Source: Adiantum capillus-veneris (lineage: Eukaryota; Streptophyta; Polypodiopsida; Polypodiales; Pteridaceae). From it: a stretch of 64,000 nt of DNA. Of the stretch, positions 1 through 9,506 are shown in pieces (position 1 is the first letter of the stretch; every line of letters starts with the position of its first letter). The stretch covers positions 104,791,087 through 104,855,086 of the forward strand of contig CM043966.1 in NCBI GenBank assembly GCA_014529385.2. The letters are read 5' to 3'. The notes under the pieces were generated by a model. That model saw nothing but the letters and a program-made list of their open reading frames with translations. It did not search any database and was not told where the DNA came from. The translations under genes and the position numbers were made by a program.

Positions 1-859
1 ATAACTTTTTGCCATTTTGGGGAGCATGCATAACATGCAAATGGAAGTGTTTGACCTCAAACCAATGCATCAAGCTTAGCTCCATAATTTAGAATAACAC
101 TCTATCACATCACTTTGCCCATTTGACACTCACACAACAAACAATAACATAGAAAGAAAACCACTTTATATTCATATCTGCCTGTGCAGTTCGGGTTGAC
201 TAACCATATACCCGCACACGAGTTTATGAACATCTAATACTTGAAATCAATTCACCAAAATAAACCATAAATCATACATAAACGGCTCGGTTAACTCATG
301 ACGTCATATGGCACTCCCCCTTGGTAGCACCCCTTCATGCGTAGGTAAACCCGTTTATGGAAGGATTAATAACTCGCATACCCAAGGTGATAATGGAGTC
401 CTAAATTATTAAGTTTAATCAAGATTTTTAATTGGTTAAGTGGGTTTGCCCATCCGGTGAATCTATATAGTGGTTCTCCAAGGAGCCTTGGGTCCAAAAT
501 TTTGACTGTGTAGTGGGCAGCAAGCTGTTTTTTGACCATATCTCTTAGCTCGCTGTGATTTTTACATGACACCAAAGAGAAAAAATGTTCTAAATGATGT
601 GCTTTATCTTTGGTTTAAAGGGCTTGGGCTGATTCATAATGGTTTGTGAGTCATGACCAAAACAGTGTTCCTACCGCTTCTATGACAAAAAGCGCTTTTT
701 ATGCACGCACGTGATCATAAACACATCGTGTGAATAAATCAACGTGTTAAACATGATAAAATAATTATTGAGCAACTTCATACGTACTCGACAAATCCAT
801 ACATACACTCGTATATGAAAAAAACAATCACCGACAGGGTGTCTACTCAGAAAAACGAC

Positions 860-860
<1 letters not shown>
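1..860. other. Intergenic DNA, no gene seen
   Basis: AT-rich sequence without a convincing coding frame, RNA gene or element end. The short open frame on the minus strand near 366-575 has no recognisable motif. I see nothing I can name here. Confidence 0.6.

Positions 861-861
<1 letters not shown>

Positions 862-900
<39 letters not shown>
862..900. repeat. (GA)n microsatellite
   Basis: About 19 perfect GA units run directly into a short ATG-rich segment. Confidence 0.97.
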
Positions 901-904
<4 letters not shown>

Positions 905-1080
905 GATGGCTATGGAGTTTAGAGCTTCTCACCGTGCTTTAAACTTGATTAGGGGCTGTTGAAAGGCTTCTTGTTTTGCCTAAAGAGAGCGGCGATGAGA
1001 GCTACGTAGAGGTTTTCACCACGAGAGCTTTCGGAGAGCGCATACACTGTGAAACGAGAGAGGAGATAGTAATCAAGTAG

Positions 1081-1135
1081 AGAGAGAGAGAGAGTATCCT
1101 TCTTCTTCTTCTTCTTCTTCTTCTTCTTCTTCTTC
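1081..1135. repeat. (GA)n plus (CTT)n compound microsatellite
   Basis: A GA tract is followed by about twelve perfect CTT units. The poly-lysine or poly-leucine frames that read through it come from the repeat and are not genes. Confidence 0.95.
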
Positions 1136-1639
1136 CCGTAAAGAAGAGAGAAGAGATTATGGAGATGGTGATGAAAAATTTGCACCACTCTGTATAATAG
1201 ATAAGTATTGCCTTGCGATAGTAGACGCAACCAATGGCACTGAAAACTGAGCAGTCCCTGCCAATTTATAGGCATTGCAACCAGCAAGACTGATGTCCAA
1301 GCCAAAAACTAGCGCTAGTTTTTTTGCCTAGAATAGCTGCAAGCTTTTGGGCACTTTGCTAAAAAAATGTTTTGGCTTTTGGTGGTCAACTCTCCCGTTT
1401 ACCATTCAATTTTTACAGTAAAACTGATCAATTGAACAGTATCCAGCCAACTAATGAAACCTTGACTAGACTATGCCACACTGTGATGTCTCGACATAAT
1501 TATGACTTTCTCGTATTGCCCCGGTGTATTTACGATATTGCTTTTTTATTAAAAAAAAAATTCGTAAAAATCCCGTTTAGTCTCGTTTTTTTTCCGAGTG
1601 ATCGTTTTTTTCTCCAAGTGATCATTTTTAAATCCGACG

Positions 1640-2050
1640 GAAACTAAAATTAATATTTTTATATTTAGGTCATCCTAAAAAGCACATTGCTTTTCAAAAA
1701 CGTCGAAAAGCACGAAAAGATAAAAATAGCGTAAAAAGCAAAAAAATTTAAAATTGAACCACGGGTTCCTCTTGTCGACTAGAATAAGAAAGCGGACCCG
1801 CTTTTCACCAAAAAGCACTAAAAATCATGAAAAGCTAAAATTAGCATGAAAAGAACTAAAAAAGGAGATTTTTATAAAAGTGAACCATAGCTTCCCTGGA
1901 ACACGTAGGTTAAGGATCCGACCTTGCTTTTTGCAAAAAAAAACATAAAAGAATAAAAATAATGAAAAAGCTAAAAATAATGGATTTTCTCAAAACTGAA
2001 TCAATAACCTATTGGAATATGGAAACGACCTTGCTTTTTACTTTAGAACC
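1640..2050. repeat. Degenerate tandem repeat of about 110-125 bp
   Basis: The phrase 'gaccttgcttttt' or a variant recurs near 1795, 1919 and 2027, each time about 40 bases after a 'gaaccaNNNNttcc'-like phrase (near 1756, 1880, 1994). The segments between are A-rich with repeated 'aaaagca' and 'aaaagcta' words. No coding potential is apparent. Confidence 0.5.
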
Positions 2051-2454
2051 TTACAATATTGTCAATCAAGCATCTTAAATCAAAATTTGACAAAACGGAC
2101 ATTAGAATCTATTTTTCTTATTTTCAAAAGAGACCCAAAATTTGGGGATCTTACATCTTTTCTTTGGTGTAGCTTTGGGTAACCATTTGTATACCGACTT
2201 GTTTGGTTGCACTTCTGCAAATTGCTTCTTTGGCACCCACACCCACTTAGTCTGCCGCGACTGCTTAGAATTCTTTGGTCATGGTTGTGGAGCTGGTTGC
2301 GGTGATTTTCATTGTTGAATCAATTGTTCTTCGACACACAAATCTGCTTGGGATTGTTTTTCAGCTGAGCTTTTGGTACCCAAAATTGTCTCGTTGCTTG
2401 CATGTATGTGTTATGAGGATGTCCAGTGATTGGCATTAGTGTTGAATTGACTTT

Positions 2455-2470
2455 CACTACAAGAGGTACT
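2455..2470 (+). repeat. Putative CACTA terminal inverted repeat, left end
   Basis: CACTACAAGAGGTACT matches the conserved CACTACAAGAAA-type start of plant CACTA elements. Two TAGCGACGC words follow within 100 bases. No partner end was identified in the window, so the call rests on the sequence type and on the CACTA genes downstream. Confidence 0.6.
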
Positions 2471-2580
2471 TCACATTAGCGACGCTTAAAAGTGAAAATT
2501 CACGGCATTGCTATGAGCATCGTTAGTTTATTTATAACATAGCGACGCCAAGACAGGAGCAAAAAATAAACCGAGAGCGC

Positions 2581-2613
2581 CCGAAAACTCAGATCTCATA
2601 TCTGAGTTTTCGG
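2581..2613. repeat. Perfect 14-bp inverted repeat with 5-bp loop
   Basis: The arm CCGAAAACTCAGAT (2581-2594) and its exact reverse complement (2600-2613) flank CTCAT. It lies about 125 bases inside the CACTA left end and could form a stem-loop or a dyad binding site. Confidence 0.8.
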
Positions 2614-2667
2614 TGCTCAAGCAAGCAAAGAGGTAACCCGCGCTCTCCCTCTCCCTCTCTTTCTTCT

Positions 2668-2669
<2 letters not shown>

Positions 2670-2709
<40 letters not shown>

Positions 2710-2795
2710 AGAGGAAGGAGAGTCAGGTATACTACTTCCCTCTCCTCTCTCTCATGTTCCCTTCCCCTCTCTCTCACACACACACACACATTGTG

Positions 2796-2863
<68 letters not shown>

Positions 2864-3005
2864 CACATGCATAAACAAAAAACACACACACATGCATCAA
2901 CAAAGAATGCATACACACACACATAGAGAGAGAGAGAGAGCACGTGCATAAACAAAAAACACACACACATACACACATGCATCAACAAAGAATGCATATA
3001 CACAC

Positions 3006-3086
<81 letters not shown>

Positions 3087-3095
3087 AAAGAGAGA
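2670..3095. repeat. Compound (CA)n/(GT)n/(GA)n microsatellite cluster
   Basis: CA tracts (from about 2670), GT tracts (2799-2848 and 3008-3060) and GA tracts (2849-2864, 2927-2940, 3061-3086) alternate. The connecting phrase 'cataaacaaaaaacacacacacat' type sequence is itself duplicated near 2870 and 2948. Cysteine/valine- and histidine/threonine-rich open frames across the region are repeat artefacts. Confidence 0.95.
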
Positions 3096-3578
3096 AGAAG
3101 AAGAAGAGAGTTTTAACATCGTAGGAAACTATCCCAAGAGACCTTAAAGATCTAGTCGACTAGGAGTTGAACTCAAGACCTGTTATTCAAGAGGGAAATG
3201 GCATAACCAATCTACCACACTTGGGTGATAGAAAGGTTATACCATTTTCCTCGTTTTATTTGGCACACACACACCCACACACACACACACCCAAGAAGAA
3301 GAGAGTTTTAACGTCGTAGGAAACTAACCCAAGAGACCTTAAAGATATAACCGATGAGGAGTTGAACTCAAGACCTGTTATTCAAGAGGGAAATGGCATA
3401 ACCAATCTACCACACTTGGGTGATAGAAAGGTTATACCATTTTCCTCTTTTTATTGGCACACACACACACACACCCACACACACACACCCGAGAAGAAGA
3501 GAGTTTTAACGTCGTAGGAAACTATCCCAAGAGACCTTAAAGATCTAGCCGACGAGGAGTTGAACTCAAGACCTGTTG
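3096..3578 (-). repeat. Tandem tRNA-related (SINE-like) units, two full and one partial
   Basis: A unit of 195-198 bp is repeated: the phrase GTAGGAAACTA begins at 3121, 3316 and 3514. The third copy stops near 3577. On the minus strand each full unit has an A-box-like TGGTAGATTGG (3207-3217 in the first unit) and, 32 bases later, a B-box-like GAGTTCAACTCC (3163-3174). That is the spacing of an internal RNA polymerase III promoter in tRNA genes and tRNA-derived SINEs. Units are separated by short CA-rich tracts. The would-be anticodon stem does not pair, so this is not a functional tRNA gene. The tandem rather than dispersed arrangement is unusual for SINEs. Confidence 0.55.
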
Positions 3579-3679
3579 AACAAAGAGAAAGAGAGAGAGA
3601 ATAAAAAACCAAAGAGAGAGAGGGGGGGGGAGAAGACGAAAGAGAGAGGTAAGGGAAGAAAACAAAGAGAGAAAGAGAT

Positions 3680-3960
3680 TATGTTAAAATTTAAATTAGA
3701 TTAGGTTAAACTATATTTAGATTTATGTTTATGTTGAGTTTAAGATTAGGTTAGATTTAGATTTATGTTAGATTAGATTTAGGTTTATTTATGTTAGATT
3801 AGATTATATTTAGGTTTATTTTCAGTTAGATTTATGTTAGATTAGATTTAGGTTTATTTACGTTAGATTAGATTAGATTTAGGTTTATTTTGAGTTTAGG
3901 ATAAATTAGATCTAGATTTATGTTCGATGGATTAGCTTTTTTTAGATTTAGGTTAGATTT
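3680..3960. repeat. Degenerate AT-rich minisatellite
   Basis: Irregular repetition of words such as GTTAGATTAGATTTAGGTTTATTT with variable spacing. It resembles plant telomere sequence only superficially (TTTAGG followed by TTT, never a run of TTTAGGG). Confidence 0.7.
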
Positions 3961-4222
3961 TAGTGCATGTCAATGAAGGTGCGCTCATGATGTTTAGCAT
4001 TGTATGAAAAACACTGGCTCATATGAAAAACTCTGAAAAAGACTCCGTTTTTCTACATGAGAAAATTTTTTGCACTCACAGCCTCGACAATCTATGCGGA
4101 CCAGCAATTCCACCTGCATGTTTGACTGTTGCTGCCATACAATAAGCCGTCATGCAGCCAATGGAAGAGCAAATTGAGCCTACACAAAAATTAGTGATGC
4201 AAGATGACGATTCCAAGGGTCA

Positions 4223-4243
4223 CACACACACACACACACACAC
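4223..4243. repeat. (CA)n microsatellite
   Basis: A short perfect CA tract in the CACTA leader. The 96-residue open frame that crosses it (4152-4442) has no recognisable motif. Confidence 0.85.
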
Positions 4244-4582
4244 GACACAGCCCGTCAAATCTAGAGTAAGAATTAAGTGCTTTGAGCAGGCATCAGCTAC
4301 ATTGCAAGAATGGCGTACCTGCATGTTACAGACAAAGATCTATTGTGAAAAGATGTTAAGATGCTGTGAAATGCTACAGCTAGAGAAGAGGCAAAGGGGT
4401 TTTGTCCACTACATGCACTATCATGTAGACGTGGGTGTGTAGATTTCTTATACCCACAAATATAGGCATTGACCAATAAAGATGATATTATAACCCGGTG
4501 GTTCTGATCTCCGTGCACCTCTAGACCGAGGTGTGCGGGGAACTGACATGACTAGAGAATGTGAGGTAGTTTACAGTGTGAA

Positions 4583-4619
<37 letters not shown>

Positions 4620-4683
4620 AAGACGGAGAATGCCAATAGAAGGTTAAGTTTGTTGTCCAGGTTATAAGGTTTTCACCCTCATT

Positions 4684-7600
4684 ATGAGTAGTGACGAGGA
4701 TGTGGGGCAGTCCAACCGAAACACCTATCTCTCAACGAGGATCTTATATCCTTGTAATCAATGCAAGCATGATGTGTGACGGACAAGACGTGTTTCTTTG
4801 CAGCACGTTTGCGAATTTGGCGAGTTTGATCCATCTATTATAGATCGAGTTGTTTCCAATTATAACTCGTCGGACTCTGACGCTGGCCAACATGAAACAA
4901 TCTTGCAACCCAATAGACATTTTCGTAGGCGCTTTGGTCAAGCAGCATATGTGAGGCCACAAGTTGTAGCCTCTGACAACTCGGGGGATGATCATGCAGA
5001 CCACATTCCCAATGAGGCAATGTTTGAACCCGAGATCAATGAAACGATCGAGACGATCATGGATTCAGAAAGGATTATCTATGATGATATGAAAAGTGAA
5101 GCCAATACACCATTGTATGATGGAGCATGTGTGTCTAGATTGAAGGTGCTCCTGGTTCTTCTCAACATGCAGACAAAGTTTGGATGGAGTGACACTAGTG
5201 TCAGAGTGCTTTTCCGGTGATCTATTACAATGTGTTTACTTTAATAAAAAAATCTAGATGTATAATGATCTGATAGATTTTTACACAATTGTATTGTATT
5301 TTTTTTGTTGTGTAGATTGCTCAAAGAGCACATACTGCCAACTGATTATGTGATGCCAGATTCCAGAGAGGAAGCAAGAAAGATCTTGCGAAACTTGGGG
5401 ATGGATTACAATTTGATCCACGCTTGTCCTAATGACTGCATTCTTTTCAGAGGGGAACACATAGACATGGAGAAGTGTTCGAAATGTGATTCTGAAAGAT
5501 ATCGAGTAGATCTCCACGGAACAAAAATTCCGCAAAAGATTTTGCGACATTTTTCTCTGCTTCCTCGCATCAAGCATTTCTTCGAATGTAAGTCCATGGC
5601 CGCCCTAGCATCATGGCATGAGGAGAATAAATCTTTGGATGGTGTGCTACGGATTCTTGCAGATTGTGCAGCCTGGAAACATATAGATAGAACATGGTCG
5701 GATTTTGCCAGGGAAGCTCGAAATTTGCGTTTAGGCCTGTCTATGGATGGCGTAAATCCATTTGGTCAAAGATCAACATCTTACAGTGTATGGCCCGTTG
5801 TAATCGTCAAGTACAACATTCCCCCGTGGTTGACTACGAAGAAGGGGCACCTATGGCTAAGCTTGATTGTGTCGGGGCGGTATAAAGTGAAGAATATGGA
5901 TGTGTATCTTCATCCACTATTGGAAGAGCTACAACAATTGTGGATTGGCATAGAAGTGGTGGATATGAGCCGACACACAGGTTGACGGAATGCTTTGATC
6001 AGAGGCATTGTAATGTGGACCATGCATGACTATCCCGGACTAAAAGAATGCTCAGGTGATTTACATTTAAACTCAAGCACTCTAAATCTTGATTTTTCTC
6101 AAGCTTATCTATTATCATGTGTATACATGCAGGGCGTCAAACAAGCGGATATAAAGTATGTGTCACATGTGGACCTATATTGAATGCACGTCGGACGCCC
6201 TCATTGAAGAAGCAAATCTATGAAGGTCATCAAGCATATCTTCCAGAGAATTATGTGTTACGCGATGGCTTTTTGGGAAGAGAACCACCAAGGATGTCTG
6301 CACAAGCATGGTTAGAGCAAAAGAAGATGTGTGATGACGGATTGCCCCCAGGGATGAAGAGACTCTCTCTATGGTACGAGTTACGATATTGGCCCCGACT
6401 CATGATCAATCACTTGCTCAATCCAATGCACATATTCAAGAATGTGGGTAATCTGCTATGGGACCATCTGGCCGGCAAGAAAGATACTTTGAGAGCCAGG
6501 GTTGACCTTAGAAATGTGGATCGTATGGAGCAATATTGGCCGCAGAAAGCATCCGATGGATTGATAAAACTCCCTAAAGCTCCATGGATTTTCAATGGAG
6601 CCCAAGAACGCAAAGTAAAAGAGACCATTTGATTTGTGCGGACCCCCACTGGCATAATGGAATCACTCCAAACGTATTTTACTAAAGAAGGAAATCTTAC
6701 TGGTTTGAAGTCGCACGACTGGCATAAAATGTGTCAGGTAAGTTCATAGTGGAATATATCATAGTGGGAATTGTGTAACAAATTCGTGTGTGGACTTTAA
6801 TATCATTGTTGCACGTGTTTTGCAGTTTCTTTTATCGGTCGATGGCCATTGAGGGATGTTTATCTCTTGACGTCCGTAACACAATCTACAAACTTGCAAA
6901 GTTGCTGCAATGGATCTCACTAAAGGAGATCAACGTAGACTCCATATCATTCGCCAAACTAAACGCGGTGGAGGTTGTGTGCATGTTTGAGAAACACTTT
7001 CCTACTACCATGCTAACCATTCAGATGCATCTTCTTGTTCACATAGTTGATGAGGTGGAAATAGCTGGCACAGTACATTCCAGATGGATGTTCTTTTTAG
7101 AACATTATGAAAATGCTCAAGGGATATGTGCGTCAGAAGGCACGTCCAGAGGGTAGCATGGCAGAAGGTTGACTGGTATCAGAGTCCCTAGTGTACATTG
7201 AAGAGTGTCTAGACAGATTTGATAAAGCTCGGGACACGCTATGGCGAACCATAGATGATGAGCGCATATCCTGGATTGTCATGTGCAATCTCGGTGTTGA
7301 CAAGAAGATGATGGAAGATCTAGAGGCTAAAATCAATCGATTTTGCATGCTTCACAATCCAATGATGCAAATGTGGATTTCACAATATGAGGATGCGAAG
7401 CAAGAGCGACAAAGGGGACGAATCGAGTGGATATGGGGAAGACGACCACCGATGCACTATCCGACAGGTCTGGAGAGCCTATCAACATTCATGAGTGGAT
7501 TGAAAAGCGCACAATAGTGCGGTCAAGAAGTGACTGAGGAGAAGTGGGAGTACTCTCGGGGTTGCACAACCGAGGTAAGTTTGCAATGTACGACTAGTGA

Positions 7601-7859
7601 CTTTCTAGATGTTTGAACAGCCACTCATAATCTTTGTTGGTTGTAGTATAAGTCATACACAACAGCATGGTGTAAAGGTCGACATTTTAGGGTGGAACGG
7701 ATCGACAAAAAGCTTCATTGCATCACTATATTTAATGGTCTTTGTGTCCACTCCAGGTACGTATGTTCTAGGTATGTTCTCACAAGCAGGGACGATGAGC
7801 ATTGTGCTCCGAGTGAGATGGAGACTGAAGCTGTAATCACAAAGGTCTGCTCAATATAG
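4684..7859 (+). pseudogene. TNP2-type CACTA transposase, decayed
   Basis: This would encode the large CACTA transposase that cuts the element at its ends. From the ATG at 4684 the frame shows a cysteine pair (PCNQCKH) and CEFGEFDPS, the start of the transposase-associated region. Introns with good borders follow: 5217-5315 (exons join in frame, CG|A), 6056-6132 and 6738-6825. The second exon has the tnp2 core, including CPNDCILFRGE, LSMDGVNPFGQ and YSVWPVVIVKYNIPPW. The third has the conserved PMHIFKNV. After 6826 comes a DUF4218-like part (FARLIEST parts near 6850-7170, with RWMFFLEHYE, then KGYVRQKARPEG in another frame), and after a probable intron (about 7574-7644) a short DUF4216-like tail ending at 7859. 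It is broken by TGA codons at 4777, 5983, 6630 and about 7169 and by frameshifts near 6843 and 7110, so it cannot make transposase. Confidence 0.85.
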
Positions 7860-8040
7860 ATGCTGCTCGTCCCATCGCTAGATCTAGCTGATCGGGTGAA
7901 AGAGACACTAAGAAGCACTACTACTGCTTCTCAGTGTCTCTTTCACCCAATCAATTAGATTTAGTGGTGGGGCAAGCAACTTCTATGAGCAGACCTTCAC
8001 AATGCAACTTCAGTCTCCATCGCACCCGGAGCGCAGTGCT
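7798..8040. repeat. Near-perfect inverted duplication of the TNP2 3' end (arms about 116-120 bp, loop 7 bp)
   Basis: The left arm (7798-7917) covers the last coding part of TNP2, its stop and about 58 bases beyond. The right arm (7925-8040) is the same sequence in reverse complement with scattered substitutions. The central 28 bases of each arm differ at only two positions. A 7-base loop (CTACTAC) separates the arms. A transcript reading through the TNP2 terminus would fold into a long hairpin. The innermost arms begin CACTAAGAAGCA and end TGCTTCTCAGTG, so they echo CACTA termini. Confidence 0.9.
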
Positions 8041-8107
8041 TTTACAAATTCACAAAAATTCAAAGAAATCTCTCTACATAGGAATCCCTCCCCCTTTATG
8101 AGTACTC

Positions 8108-8123
8108 TCTCTCTCTCTCTCTA
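8108..8123. repeat. Short (CT)n tract upstream of the TNPA-like gene
   Basis: A CT tract about 120 bases before the ATG at 8244, in the presumed leader of the second CACTA gene. Confidence 0.6.
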
Positions 8124-8243
8124 CTTATCCACGTTTTCTTCTCCATTCATTCAATATTAAGATTATATGTTCTTGTGTTTAATGCAGGTATGGATGATGA
8201 TGAGTTTCTTTATTCTTTGTCACCCTAGCAGAGACATTGGTAC

Positions 8244-9506
8244 ATGGAGCGTCATCACTTTGGAGCACCATCACACGTTTCTACTCCTTTAGCATTTCCC
8301 TTTGTTTTAGAGCATTCAGCACGCTCCGAAGCTTCGGTGTCGACGAGACGATCTTCACACTCGTCTAGGCACCGTCGCCCTAGTGGTGGCGGCGGCGGTT
8401 GTTGTGGGGATGCCGCCGCCGATGCCTCGATACCGCCTCGTGTTCGACGAGGCTCTTTACCCTCCCCTTCTTTACCTGCCCCCACACAAGCCACGTCATC
8501 TCCATCTACACCAGGTTTTGCGCGGTTGACGGCCGTTCCTAGCAGCTACACACCACTAGCTACTCCTCCAGGAGTCACTCCAGTCGACACTCCTCGTTTC
8601 GGAGTCCAGACTCCAGTGGAGACACTTGACGTCCGTACCCCCATCAACACGCCACTAGAGACCTCTGTCGGGACACCCATGTTCACGCGTCACCGACAAG
8701 AAGGCTTGCCTTACTCCGTCGACTTCAACGACGGTATCATCTTGGATGATGAAGGCAAGAAGGTGATCTCGTGCATGCGTGGTCTTTGCTCTCAGGTGTT
8801 TAGACACTACATACTAAACACTTCGAGTGAAGTACCAAGTGATTTAAAAGACAGAGTCATCAGCATGCTGCATGATAAGTTTCCTGTTCCAACACGGGAT
8901 GACCGCTTCAATGAAGACCTGATGAAGGTTCGAATGCGCGAATACTGCAAGCACAAGCGTTCCAAAGTGCAAAAAGCAATTAAGCATGGGTGGAACATAC
9001 CAGATTGGCTGGCCAAAGAAGATTGGAAGAATGCGAAGAAAGCATCGCGCGAGAATCCTGACAAGTGGAAGCAACAAAAGGAGGTAGCCAAAGCGCGAGT
9101 AGAGGTAGGGAGCTCGCACCACTTAGGGAGCGGCGGGTGGGCATCATTTGAGACCGATTTTGTAAGTGTTTTTGTATTGCTCTTTAGGTTTGATAGTTTA
9201 GGGTTTAGAGGTTTTTAAATTCTAACATAATGGATTCTTTGTATGTTTTGACAGTGGTCGATGAGACAAGACGTGACCCCACACCATACGAGCGCGAGTA
9301 CGTAGGCAGGAAGGGCTTAAACGCCCTGATGGACATTCTGAGTTCTCGCAGCGGCATGGTTAGTATTAGGTTTTCCTCTTTTCTATTTGTTGTATTGTTT
9401 TATAAATTATATGTTTATACTTATTACTTACAGAAAGTTGTCTTATTGTTTTTTTTTGCAGAATCTGACAGATACGCCGCTTGGACGCGATGAGACATCT
9501 AATTAG
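8244..9506 (+). CDS. TNPA-like / plant transposase (Transposase_24 type) gene of the CACTA element
   Basis: This is the probable second CACTA protein, which in En/Spm binds subterminal repeats. The first exon (8244-9161, 306 codons) has a Ser/Pro/Thr- and Gly-rich N-terminal third. A conserved-looking helical region follows (about residues 150-300) with FNDGIILDDEGKKV, then basic segments around KHKRSKVQKAIKHGWNIPDW and KWKQQKEVAKARV. The latter matches the usual order of Transposase_24 proteins. A strong donor (GTAAGT) follows codon 306. The next open segment, 9254-9358 (DETRRDPTPYEREYVG), fits the family's downstream part, and a last exon 9462-9506 ends at TAG. The first intron does not join in frame with the obvious donor and acceptor: exon 1 ends on a codon boundary but exon 2 needs one extra base. 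A weaker donor four bases later would fit. So the gene is either slightly mis-modelled or frameshifted. It is the better preserved of the two CACTA genes. Confidence 0.6.

Noticed and set aside
2589-3147. Several open frames of 65-129 codons on both strands
   Set aside because: They consist of Cys-Val, His-Thr, Leu-Ser or Arg-Glu dipeptide runs that come from CA/GT/GA microsatellites.
3163-3217. Possible tRNA gene on the minus strand
   Set aside because: The A- and B-box-like motifs are present but the acceptor and anticodon stems do not pair, so only a tRNA-derived repeat is supported.
3680-3960. Interstitial telomere-like sequence
   Set aside because: TTTAGG occurs but not the plant telomere repeat TTTAGGG in tandem.
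7798-8040. MicroRNA precursor
   Set aside because: The arms are about 120 bp, nearly perfect and equal to transposase coding sequence, which fits an inverted duplication rather than a conserved miRNA hairpin.
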